Of a stretch of 64,000 bases of DNA, positions 48,253-57,582 are shown piece by piece. A program made the position numbers and the translations under genes. Position 1 is the stretch's first letter; each line of letters begins with the position of its first letter. The notes under the pieces are model-generated. The model had not been told where the DNA came from, ran no database searches, and saw only the letters and a program-made list of their open reading frames with translations. The stretch comes from Picocystis sp. L7 (lineage: Eukaryota > Chlorophyta > Picocystophyceae > Picocystales > Picocystaceae), in contig QXJR01000026.1 in assembly GCA_020975725.1 (NCBI GenBank), positions 310,001 to 374,000 of the forward strand. The letters are read 5' to 3'.

Positions 48253-49630
48253 CACTCCTCTGTTCGTCGCAGGAAGGTTTCGTGCGCGTTCGTCTCTTCG
48301 CCGTTCGCATTCTGGTTCCTTCCACGAGGCTTCGTCTCCTGGATACCCGAAACGCCTCTTCTCCAGAACCGTCGAGAAACTTCGTTCCCGACACCTTCTC
48401 CCAAGGAACCCGGACTGCCAGTCCGGTTCGTGAAGGGGATCCACCCCGGTCGATCGGAGGATCGATCCCCCACAGCACTTGGATCCCCGAAACCACACCC
48501 CCCGAAGATCTCGATGGGATCGCTGGAAACGACGCGATCTATCGAGAAGGATCTCGGGGAGACGATCGAGGCTGACGTGGCCGAGGGGAGGCCACGTGGA
48601 CCGGTCCGTGGTGCCCACCGAACCGAGGGAAGCGCGAACGACGTGCCTGCGCACCTTGCAACCGACGCAGGGAACGAATGGTTACGTAAGCACGATCCAC
48701 CTCGTCGCGTGGATGGATCAGGGTTCCGATAGAGGCAGTTGCACGTGGGCGAGGACGTCCTTGGACAGGACCCAGCGCAGCAAAAGGACCGGTCGGGTGG
48801 GCTCGGCTGGAGTGCGTAGGAGTGGCTTCGTTCGACGCACGCGGTGTCGAACCTGCGATGGGGACTCTCCTCCGTTCGACCGTCGACGAACGCGTCGCAC
48901 CTCCGTCTCGGAAGAACGTCGGAACCGCGGACGAGCCGTCGTGCTCACCGGGCGCCACCCGTTCGCTCGCTGTTCCACACGTCGGTGTTCCGAGGGAGGT
49001 CGGAAAGACGGCGAATGCACGGATGCGTCCTTCGTTTCGGGTGGCATCTTCCACTCCCTTCTCGTTCCTTGGCCTGCGTCTCTCGCGCTGCGATCGTTCC
49101 TTTCCCGTTCCGTGCGTCCAGTGTTGGCTTGGATCACGGATTGGTGCTCCCAGACCTCCCTCGTTCCCCCTTCCCCTCCCGCCATGGGTGCGCCTTCGTA
49201 TGCCCCCCTTTCCACCGCCATGGTGTGCCCGAGGAAGGGGGGCATTCGATCCGTCCGAGATTCCCGGGGGGGTCCCCCCCTCTCTCCTTCCTAGAAAACC
49301 GTCGTCCTTCCCTCGTCCCGGGGCGTTCCTCGGCTCCTGATTGGTGGAGGAGCTGGGGTTGGGGCGAGGGAGGGAGGGGTTCGCCCGATCGCACCGTGGA
49401 TTCCTCGTCGACGATCGTCGACGAAGACGCGTTTGGACGCAGGACACGTCCTCATCGAGCCCCCATCCCTTTCCGTCCGAACCGAACGAAAGGCTTCGCC
49501 AAGCACCCGGAAGGGCGGAGCAGGAAACCGCGCGAACGGATCGGAGCGAAGGAGACGAGGGTCGAGGAGGATCGACGAGACGAAAGGATTCCGGTGGGAA
49601 GAAATCGGAACCTTTCCAGACCGAACGGAC
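48253..49630. other. GC-rich divergent promoter region, HSP101 / DCX
   Basis: 1.38 kb, open in most frames on both strands, with no recognisable protein. It is rich in GGATCC, CGATCC and GGGGGG/CCCCCC words and holds a perfect 20-bp palindrome at 49405-49424. I did not find a clear heat-shock element array near the HSP101 start. Confidence 0.55.
49405..49424. promoter_or_regulatory. Perfect 20-bp palindrome TCGTCGACGATCGTCGACGA
   Basis: The sequence equals its own reverse complement over 20 bp and is built of GTCGAC and CGATCG cores. It lies about 210 bp before the DCX start. A dimeric factor site is an inference. Confidence 0.6.
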
Positions 49631-52306
49631 ATGACGGTGAGCAAGAGGTTGGACATGGAAGAAGAAGGAGCTGGAGAAGCAATGGAAGCCATGCACGTTG
49701 CATCGCCCGCACCGATGGACGAAAGCAACGCCGTGAAGGAAAACCTCGTGGAACCCCACGAAGGGAAGACGTACACCGACGGGCTCTTCGAACGACACGA
49801 GAAACGAAAGAAGAAAGGAACGAAAAAAACAGACGAAAAAAAAAGCAAGACGATCAAGTCGAAAAGAAAAGCGCCCACGGTGAAAACGAATGGTGCACCG
49901 GTCACACCACCCGCCACACCCGCAGCGAGCGTGAACGAAAAGGCCAGGACACCCAGATCAGTCTCGCCACACAAGAGGTACGTAAGGCTGTCCAATGGAC
50001 GAACTCGAGCCCGAACAGAAAGGCAAGCGCGCCCGATGCTGTACTGACTCCTGCGATCGCGGCCTCGTAGACTCACCCGCGAGCAACAGGATTCTGTGGA
50101 CAGGCTTTCCAAGCCTTCGCCTCGCCTGTCGACGAAAACGGTGTACGCGCATCGGTACCACCGAACGGCTCAAACCGTGCCCATTGCTGTCACTCCTGTC
50201 ATCGGGACGCTGAAAGATTTGTACAGGAAGATAGCAGAATCTGTACACCCTCCGCTACTGAACCCAGTACAGCATGTGTACACCGAGGAAGGGGATAGAA
50301 TCGACAACGTGCTGGATCTGGCAAACGGCCAGCACGTTTACTTTGTGTGTGCCGGTGATTTTGTTCCTTCCAAGCAACCAAAGACGAAGAAAGCGAGGAA
50401 TGCTGCACTGCAACGAGAACGGGAGGTTGTCGGCCGGGTCAGCTCCCCTGTGAAGAAGCCAGTGAGGAAAATCATCATGAAGCGCAGATACAGGAAAGAA
50501 ATAGAACAAAGCATGAAAATGCAGGGCATCCGTGATCCCTACGCTAGCATGGATGTGGTCATATTCAACAAGTTCAGCACGGTTGATGAGCTGATCTATT
50601 CCATCAACAAGACCAGTCCCGTGCAGGTGGTGGCCATATATGATCTCTCTGGGCATAAAAAGGAGTTCCTTGATCAATTCGATGACGGTGAGACTGTTTG
50701 GATGCAGATTCGAGGAGATCCTCCCATCTCTGTCTCTAAACCCGCGGAAAAGAGAAAGTCAAAAAAGGCAAAACTCGACAGTGGAACGAAGAAAGGATCT
50801 GCAGTCAAGAAGAAGAAAAAAACAGAGAGGACACCATCAGCTGCAGTAGCTGCACCGATATATCCTGCCCCACCAGCTTCTTTGGGTGCTTCTGAGGAAG
50901 GAGAAACAGACACCGAAGGAGACGTGAGTATCGAATCCGACAGACACAAGGAAGCTGAGGAAGCCGTAGACGAAGCACCAGGTGTTCCGCTGCCAACCCC
51001 AGTCCATCTCGTTTGGGATCGTGTCGACTCACAGCAGCCACTCCCAGTGGCTCTTCACCTGGATGCAGAAGAAGAAATGACAGCAGGAGCATTTCCCGAA
51101 GAAGAAGCTGCACCGGAAAGTCCTACCGAAGAGCTGACAGAAGAGGATCAGGGCGGCCCGGACGAAAAAGACTCGAAAACGGATGCTTCCAATTTCCCCA
51201 TGGCAAAAGCTGCTGCTGCAGGTGTTGTTGGTGCAGCAGTTGGCGGGGGTGTAACTGCTGCAGCAGTCCGTCCGGGGCATTCAGGTGTTGCTTCCGGCAT
51301 GGATGTGCCGTCCACCGAGCTGGTGAGTGAACCAGACCTGTTAAAAGCGGACACCTCAAGCCAGCCCATTGCTGTGGAAGCCCAGGGAAGTGCCAATGAC
51401 TTTGATGCAGCAGGAGCAGAAGGGAATGGATTGCCAATCTTGGAAGGGGAAGATGGAGGAGAAGCATTCAAGTCTCTGGAAGCCTTTGAAGAAGAAGCGA
51501 GCATAGCAGCTGTGAAAAGTGACGAGGACAAGGGCACGTATCAAGGAGCGGAGGAGGAAGCAAGGGAGGTTTTGGAAGGCGTTCAAACTCCACCGTCCGA
51601 GGAGCAGGATGCCTCCATCGAAGAACAAGTACCCACGCCTGCGGCGGAAGAAGCGAATGCCGCAGAAGATGCATTGGAACCTGCAGTGCAAGAGCCCAAA
51701 GAGGGAGAGGAAACACAGGAAGATAATGGCACGGCTGCAGCAATATCGACGGGTTTGCTGGCTGGAGGGATAGCAGGTGCAGGTGCTGGTGTGGGCGTAG
51801 CTCATGCAGTCGGGCCGACTTCCCATTCAGAACAAAAAGTGCTGGCGGCTGGGACAAAAGAAGTCGAAACTCCAGCAAAAGGCGACACTGCAGTACCAGA
51901 ATCAACTGACATGGGTGAGAACGATGACATTTTTTTCACACCAGCTGGTAAGGAGGAGGATGGCATGCAGACACCAGTGATTGGTCCTTCAGCCGAACAG
52001 GAAGAAGACAAACCAATGCACACCCAAGAGCCTGGAACGGAAGTAGCTAATGAACCGGTCCTTCCAAAGCATGGAGACGTGGAATCGGATGAAGTCCTAC
52101 CAGACGTGGAAGCTAAAGCACCGGAGGTAATTGCCGAACCCATCGTTTCCAGCGAATCTCAAGAAGGAACAGAACCCAAACCTGCCAAGAAAGACAAGAA
52201 GAGCAAAGGCAAGACTAAAGAGACTTCGGGTAAGAAGAGTAAGAAAGGGGAGAAGAAGAAGAAAGGAGGACTGTTTTCTTGTTCTTGCTTTGGAGGTGGC
52301 AAGTAG
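49631..52306 (+). CDS. Doublecortin (DCX)-like domain protein with C-terminal basic-cysteine tail
   Basis: Exons 49631-49981 and 50090-52306 join in phase 0 over a 108-nt intron (GTAAGG...CAACAG), giving about 855 residues. After a Lys/Thr-rich head, a DCX-like ubiquitin fold covers about 130-200 (V-P-I-A-V-T-P-V-I-G-T-L-K-D-L-Y-R-K-I, then V-Y-T-E-E-G-D-R-I-D-N-V-L-D-L and V-Y-F-V-C-A-G). A second, weaker one follows (Y-A-S-M-D-V-V-I-F-N-K-F-S-T-V-D-E-L-I). DCX domains bind microtubules. The remaining ~550 residues are acidic and disordered, broken by two Ala/Gly-rich hydrophobic stretches (A-A-A-A-G-V-V-G-A-A-V-G-G-G and L-A-G-G-I-A-G-A-G-A-G). The end is polybasic, then F-S-C-S-C-F, a likely palmitoylated membrane anchor. 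Confidence 0.65.
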
Positions 52307-52467
52307 GCATCTCTGCCAGGCCAGCTGTTGCTCGAAAGGGCCAGGGGAGACCGATCTGTAAGGACTGTAACTGAGACTTTATGTCACTTTCAGTAACTTG
52401 GATTGCACTGATCCATTCCTCTTCCATCGAAAGGTTCGGGCACGACCGTTATTTGCCTCCGTTTGCA

Positions 52468-52785
52468 TCACAGGTCTTTTGCGGAGACTTTCCAGTTGTT
52501 CGTTTTCAGTGCGTACATTGTCTTTTTGGCCAAGAACAGGTAGTGCGACGGGATGAGTGGATTGAGTTTCTCGAAATCTTCTTGATACGAAAGGAACATG
52601 ACCAGTGGAATGACGGCTGCGATAGCTCCTGCTGCCAGCACTGGCAGAAGCGGGATGTAGATGAGTGGGATATGGTTGGTTTTGCGGTCCTGCATGGTGG
52701 GTTATGGTCAGCCGAGGGCACCGTTCGTTTCTCAACAGCATCTCGTTTCGCGAATCCTCCTCCTCCTCACCTTGAGCATCTCCAT
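52468..52785 (-). CDS. Small single-pass membrane protein, two exons
   Basis: Exon 1 (52785-52771) encodes only M-E-M-L-K. An 81-nt intron (GTGAGG...CATGCAG) leads in phase 0 to exon 2 (52689-52468). The 78-residue product has one hydrophobic span (I-P-L-L-P-V-L-A-A-G-A-I-A-A-V-I-P-L-V) and a soluble tail ending K-V-S-A-K-D-L. Size and form resemble accessory subunits of respiratory or ER complexes, but I recognise no family. A frame begun at the exon 2 acceptor would also be open, so the splice is inferred from site quality. Confidence 0.55.
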
Positions 52786-53200
52786 GGCGAGGATAAGCAG
52801 GAGGAAGATCCCGCATCTGTCGGGTTGCGTCGCTCCTCCGTCAGCTTCCCTTTTCGTTCGAACGTGCGCTTCCTTCGTCTTGTTTCTCGCGTCCCTCACA
52901 TCATGCACGCCGCTGCGATGGACCTGGGCTTGCGCAGCGAAGGCCTCTTGTTGGTTCGCTCCGCATCGAGGAGGTTCTTGTGCACTGGCATGGTCCCAGG
53001 AGGTATCGGTTCACGTGTGGCTCACTTCCAATCCACCCAACACACCACTTCACTCCAGTCGAGTGGAGTCCGGCCGGGTGGACGGTCCGGGCACCCGTGG
53101 ACCGTGAAAGACAGGAAAGACCGTCGATCCACACGGGAATGGGGCGGGCTGGGCCAAGGCTGGCAGGGGACGTGTGAAGTGGGAACCACAACACGAGGCG
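52786..53200. other. Divergent promoter, small membrane protein / NAA38
   Basis: 415 bp. It contains GGACCGTGAAAGACAGGAAAGACCG-type sequence at 53098-53130, whose reverse strand carries GGATCGACGGTCTTTC, the promoter word shared with other genes here. Confidence 0.5.
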
Positions 53201-53656
53201 ATGGCCACTTCGACCACGCCGCCTGCGGTCGACACGTCCCAATCCGACGGCTTTCGAGAGGGAAGAAGAGAGAAAGGAGGGGAAGAGAACGAACCGGAGG
53301 TCCTCCAGGCGGCGAGGAAGATGCTCCACCTGCGGATGAAGGTGCGTGGTGCGAAGCTCCAACCGACGGCGGTCCCGTGGTCAAGAGGCGGAGAAACAGC
53401 GTCATGGTGCTGACCGAATGCGACGTGAAAGGTGGAAGTGACGGACGGGAGGATCATCATCGGAATATTCGAGTGTATAGACAAGCAAGGGAACATCATT
53501 ATGGGGAATGCGGTGGAACACTACCGAAGCGTGGAACAAGCGCCGACCGAAGACGTCGTGGTGGGAGAAGACGGGCTCTTGAAGGGACACACACTCGGGC
53601 TCGTAATGATACCGAAACGGCACAGAGTATCGGCCGCTATCGAGGACGTGATCTAG
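53201..53656 (+). CDS. NAA38: N-alpha-acetyltransferase 38 (NatC auxiliary subunit, LSM fold)
   Basis: Exons 53201-53341 and 53432-53656 join in phase 0 across a 90-nt intron (GTGCGT...GTGAAAG), giving 121 residues. A charged N-terminus leads to the LSM core split by the intron: M-L-H-L-R-M-K joins V-E-V-T-D-G-R-I-I-I-G-I-F-E-C-I-D-K-Q-G-N-I-I-M-G. The D-G-R...G-x-F...C-x-D...N-x-I-x-G pattern is the Sm1 motif, as in LSMD1/NAA38. The Sm2-like end G-L-V-M-I-P-K-R-H matches the family's L-G-x-x-x-x-P. In NatC it supports NAA30/NAA35 acetylation of nascent chains. A diverged LSm protein is the alternative. Confidence 0.82.
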
Positions 53657-53823
53657 TTATCCTCCCCAGCCTGCGGCGATCTAGTGTGCGATGGCGGTGA
53701 AGCCGTGGTTCAGATGAACCAGTTGAAAACAACGGCTTTGCAATTTGGCAATTTGACAGTCGTAGACATGGCATTTGAAAGGATCATAATAAGTTATTCG
53801 TATAGGAACACGACTGCTGCCGG

Positions 53824-54816
53824 TTACAGCTCCTTCTTATCTGCGCCAAATTTCTCAGAGGCCCATTTCTTTCCTTTCTCAAAGCCTGATACTACACCAT
53901 CCTTTATCGCCTTCGCACTGCGGCCCACGGTCTCGCTCAAGGAAGGGGGTTCGTCGCCATCAAGTTCATCATCGTCTCCCATGTCGAAGTCGCCGTCGTA
54001 GTCATAGTCGCCGCCACCAACATCTTCCTCCTCCTCCTCCTCGTCATAATCTGCATTTTCCATCTGTTCCTGAAGTTGATCACGGCTAAACATCTGCATC
54101 CCAGGCATTCCTGGAATGTTGCCCATCTCTCGCATCATTTTTTGCATTTTCAGATCTTGTTCCGTCATCTCTTCAAACTTCGGTCCCGGTTCTCTGTCTT
54201 TGGGGAGTGGGGGAGCTTTGACGACGCATGCATTGCTTTCCTCGTAGCACAGGAAATTGTTGAGCTGAGCACGCTGATAATTTTCGTTGAAGAGCATTTC
54301 GGCCAAGTCGGTGTCGTGATCACCCAAGATTTCTTCGCATGCTCTTGCTATGGTCCTACATTCCGTGCCGCATTTGCCCGGCCAGTCTTGTCGTTCAAGC
54401 TTCAGCTTGTCTCCAGTTTCCACGAGATCGATCATCGTGATCCACTCTCCCTGTTCTTTCTCAGGATCACACACAGTCTCGATGGTTTCAAGGATCTCGC
54501 TTTCCGCCAGCTTCGTCCAGCACGTCCACCGTTCAGTCAGCATCGGGTTCTCTCCGCGCCTGGCCAGGCTGTCACTGTGCGAGGCCGGGATCGTCTCTCT
54601 CACCTTTTTTCCAGGCTTCAGTTCTTCTCTCATTGCTTTCACGGATCGGTATATGTTCCTCGTCATTTCCTCGCAGACACCACATCGTATGTACTGCACG
54701 TCGCTCTTGACCGCTTTGGCCTTCTTCTGTTCGGGCATGCCCATCATGGCGGATGCGACGACGACCAGAATGGCCATCCCCAACATTCCCATCGCCGTCT
54801 TCTTCGTCCCGACCAT
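53824..54816 (-). CDS. Canopy/TLR4-regulator-like (saposin-type) ER protein
   Basis: 330 residues. A signal peptide (G-M-L-G-M-A-I-L-V-V-V-A-S-A-M-M-G) is followed by a saposin-like Cys pattern: R-C-G-V-C-E-E-M, later T-V-C-D, K-C-G-T-E-C-R-T-I-A-R-A-C-E-E and F-L-C-Y-E-E-S-N-A-C. This fits the DUF3456/canopy family known in animals and plants. A Met-rich segment and a long acidic Asp/Glu/Gly/Tyr stretch follow. The last four residues K-K-E-L resemble the KDEL-type ER retrieval signal. I infer a luminal ER folding or chaperone-assist role. It is convergent with NAA38 and divergent from nothing nearby, with a 780-bp upstream gap. Confidence 0.78.
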   Translation of the reverse strand: MVGTKKTAMGMLGMAILVVVASAMMGMPEQKKAKAVKSDVQYIRCGVCEEMTRNIYRSVKAMREELKPGKKVRETIPASHSDSLARRGENPMLTERWTCWTKLAESEILETIETVCDPEKEQGEWITMIDLVETGDKLKLERQDWPGKCGTECRTIARACEEILGDHDTDLAEMLFNENYQRAQLNNFLCYEESNACVVKAPPLPKDREPGPKFEEMTEQDLKMQKMMREMGNIPGMPGMQMFSRDQLQEQMENADYDEEEEEEDVGGGDYDYDGDFDMGDDDELDGDEPPSLSETVGRSAKAIKDGVVSGFEKGKKWASEKFGADKKEL

Positions 54817-55596
54817 CTCTTCACGCCTGGATCGTCTCTTTCGCGACGCGTTCGGCCGTCTCCTCGTTGCTTCGCGCGACGCGTCCCAGCGCCGTCTCGG
54901 ATGCGTGTTTCCACCAATCAGAGCCCTTCTCCCACCCAGTGGAACACTCGGGTTCTTTCCGTCCCGAAAGGAGAGTTCTCGGGTCTGCCGGCATCCTCCG
55001 AAAGGGAAGAACACGTTCTGAAACCGGGGTGGGCATGGGATGCATCCATGGTGCACCGGTGGTGAGAGCGGTACACCCCCCTCACACGTCGGAATGGGGT
55101 GCAACGAAGCAAGGTCGCACGGCGAAGAACGCGAAATCGCACACGTCATCGATGCGCGATCGCGAAGAGGGAGAATCCTGCGGATGGGAAACGGCCGATC
55201 GCGAGGGCGTCCTAGGCACGTGCCACCAGAGCAACGAGTGAAGACCCAAGGGAGATATCTCACGTTCCACACCTCGACAATCGACGGTTCAACAGCAGCA
55301 TAGAGCCATTGATGCCTACCCGTGCACATCAGGGATCAAAGAATCTGGAAGGAAGATCACGCTGAATCGCCCCAGCCTCTTTCCATCGATGCAGACTTGG
55401 GCGTTCACAACGAGCAGAACACGTCTCAGGATGCCAAGAAACAGAGTCCCTCTCGCGGACACCCCCGCCCACAGGTCTAGCAAAGCTATGAAAATCTTCC
55501 GACAAAATCGCACTCCTGGCCATCTTCGACAATGAATGCTACCATTGGGGGCAGACGTGCAGTTATTTCCATTTATTAGCAGGAGCGGAACCCGTC
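54817..55596. other. Upstream region of canopy-like gene
   Basis: 780 bp. A minus-strand frame at 55316-55513 (65 codons, rich in Leu/Val/Ile, ending I-P-D-V-H-G) reads protein-like, but has no ATG in frame and no partner exon. The rest is GC-rich promoter-type sequence. Confidence 0.4.
55572..55577 (-). terminator. AATAAA poly(A) signal, minus strand
   Basis: TTTATT on the plus strand, 20 nt past the stop codon of the minus-strand gene ending at 55597. Confidence 0.55.
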
Positions 55597-56265
55597 CTAA
55601 AAAAATTGGTGTGTCTTTGGAGTTTCCTCTTCTTCGACCGTGCCTGTTTCCTGTTTCTCATAAGATTTGACTGTTTCGAAAAGCAATCCACACCCATACT
55701 CCACGATCTTCTTGTCGATCTCTGCATTCTTCAGCTTTCTCCGTTTCTTGGGCTGCGGTCGCCAGTTGCTAAGGTAGGCGTGCGGCCCGACCTGAAGGTC
55801 CGGTCTCCCGAAGGATGCGCCCATCAATTGAAAGGTCGGATTCATGGGCATCATCGGATGGACAGTCCCTGCCATTTGCTGGGCGGGAGGGGTCATGTAC
55901 GTGCTCGGCACGTCCAGAGACAACGGTCGCGGTTGTTCTACGTCCACCTTTCCCGCTTCCACCGTTTTACGATTTCCCAGCATGGTTCCCTCGACGTCTT
56001 TGCCTTTGGCTTCCTGACAGACACCTGTTCCTTGCGCCATCCGTCGATTCTCTTCCTCGCTTGCCACGTTCGCCTTTCCCGCCTCAACCTTCGCTTCCGA
56101 GGGCTCTCCTTGGTTTCGCTTCCCTCCTCCTTCGTCGTCTTCGCACGTCAGATCGACCACCTCGCCCGCCTTGATCGCGGCTTGTTCGATGTCTTTCTTG
56201 CTGAACTTCCCTGGCGTCATGATCTTGGACAGCTTCTGCCAAGGCATTTCCCATTCGTCGGCCAT
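55597..56265 (-). CDS. Nuclear-type protein with SUMO-interacting motif
   Basis: 222 residues starting M-A-D-E-W-E-M-P-W-Q-K-L-S-K-I-M-T-P. Residues ~32-40 read E-V-V-D-L-T-C-E-D-D, a textbook SUMO-interacting motif (V-V-D-L-T followed by acids). The middle is disordered, the Met/Pro-rich part contains M-M-P-M-N-P, and R-P-Q-P-K-K-R-R-K-L-K near residue 180 is a good nuclear localisation signal. The end is a short helix plus acidic tail. I do not recognise an ortholog. It is divergent from the CitE-type lyase gene. Confidence 0.65.
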   Translation of the reverse strand: MADEWEMPWQKLSKIMTPGKFSKKDIEQAAIKAGEVVDLTCEDDEGGGKRNQGEPSEAKVEAGKANVASEEENRRMAQGTGVCQEAKGKDVEGTMLGNRKTVEAGKVDVEQPRPLSLDVPSTYMTPPAQQMAGTVHPMMPMNPTFQLMGASFGRPDLQVGPHAYLSNWRPQPKKRRKLKNAEIDKKIVEYGCGLLFETVKSYEKQETGTVEEEETPKTHQFF

Positions 56266-56577
56266 GTCACTTGGACGTCGTGTTTGGTCCTTCGATCCCT
56301 CCACACCACCGTGTGGGACTCCAGCCGATCGAACCCCGGATCGTCTCCCTTACTCCAAGGAGGCGATCCAGACCGAAGGAACGATTCGAAAGGGAGCAGG
56401 TTTCCCTTGCGTCACGGGGTGCTGATTGGAAGATCGATCTCCCTTTCGAAAGGGAGTCGTGAACCGGAAGGACTCCTTCTACAACCTTGCCTTCGAAAGG
56501 AGGTCGAAGCCCAATCGAAGGAGGAGGAACCTGGACGAAATTCCGAAGGCACCTTTTCCGACACGGGGAACACCTCG
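56266..56577. promoter_or_regulatory. Divergent promoter with TTCGAA palindromes
   Basis: 312 bp. It contains the perfect palindrome CTCCCTTTCGAAAGGGAG (56439-56456) and related half-sites GATTCGAAAGGGAG (about 56384) and CCTT-C-GAAAGG (about 56488). Similar CCCTTTCG/CGAAAGGG words recur in other promoters here. Confidence 0.5.
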
Positions 56578-57582
56578 ATGGCGCTGCGAGCTGGGAGAGA
56601 GTTGGCAAGACGTGCCTATCGAGCATGGAACAGCAGATGGAACAGTACCTTAGCCGACGTAGGGAATCTAAAAAGGGCGGTGCTCTACGTGCCCGCACAC
56701 GACGACAGGAAAGCCGTGAAAGCAGCCAGGGAAATCGACGCAGACGTTGTTTGTCTGGACTGCGAGGACGCCGTCGTAGAAGGAAGGAAAGAAGAAGCAA
56801 GGATCAAAGCATCCGATCAATTACAAACGCTGGACTTCGGAAGATCGGAAGTGGCCGTGAGGCTCAATGCAGTCTCTACCGGGTTGTGTGGGAGGGATAT
56901 ACGAGAGGTGTTCTCCAACAGGGTGCTCCCGGACGTAGTCATACTGCCCAAAGTGGAAAGCCCGGAAGATGTGGAATACCTTGCCCGTAGAGTGGAATCC
57001 GTTCTCCAGCTCCGTGAAGGTGTTCACGGTGTCGTGCGTGGGAAGAAAGGGGGAAAACTGCAACTGATGACCAAATGCGAATCGGCTAAAGGCCTCGTGC
57101 GTCTGGGGAGCATTCTGGAAAAGGCCAAAGGGTTTCCAGAGCTATTCGATCTGACCGGATGTATGTTTGGGGGGTTCGATTTTGCAATGGACGTTCACGC
57201 TGTCCGCACGTACCAAGCCACAGAGTTGTTGTTCGCGAGGCAAAACTTCGTGACCCAGTGCAGAGCATACGGCGTTTCCCCGATTGACATGATATGCATT
57301 GACTTTAAGGACATGGACCGCCTGAGGAGCGAAGCAGTCGAAGCACGACAATTCGGATTTTCGGGGAAGCAGGTCATCCACCCTACCAGCGTGGAACTTG
57401 TTCAGAGTGCTTTTCTTCCCACCGTTAGGGAGGTGGAGGAAGCAAGGGAGCTTGTGAGGCTATTCGAGGAGAAGCAAGCGGAGGGCATTGGTGCATTTCT
57501 GTACAAGGGGGTCATGGTAGATCTACCTATGCTCCATCAAGCGCGTGGCATTCTATCACTCTCGCAACACGTGCACCAGTAA
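56578..57582 (+). CDS. CitE-type lyase, citramalyl-CoA lyase (CLYBL)-like, mitochondrial
   Basis: 334 residues. The N-terminus (M-A-L-R-A-G-R-E-L-A-R-R-A-Y-R-A) is Arg/Ala-rich, as expected for mitochondrial import. The HpcH/HpaI-CitE barrel follows: R-A-V-L-Y-V-P-A-H-D-D, V-V-C-L-D-C-E-D-A-V, V-R-L-N-A-V-S-T-G, V-I-L-P-K-V-E-S-P-E-D, then G-G-F-D-F-A-M-D and near the end F-S-G-K-Q-V-I-H-P. The Arg, Glu and Asp residues for CoA substrate and Mg2+ binding are present. CLYBL splits citramalyl-CoA and has malate/beta-methylmalate synthase side activity. The canonical G-G-F-D-F-A (CLYBL type) supports this over bacterial citrate lyase beta. Confidence 0.85.
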   Translation: MALRAGRELARRAYRAWNSRWNSTLADVGNLKRAVLYVPAHDDRKAVKAAREIDADVVCLDCEDAVVEGRKEEARIKASDQLQTLDFGRSEVAVRLNAVSTGLCGRDIREVFSNRVLPDVVILPKVESPEDVEYLARRVESVLQLREGVHGVVRGKKGGKLQLMTKCESAKGLVRLGSILEKAKGFPELFDLTGCMFGGFDFAMDVHAVRTYQATELLFARQNFVTQCRAYGVSPIDMICIDFKDMDRLRSEAVEARQFGFSGKQVIHPTSVELVQSAFLPTVREVEEARELVRLFEEKQAEGIGAFLYKGVMVDLPMLHQARGILSLSQHVHQ

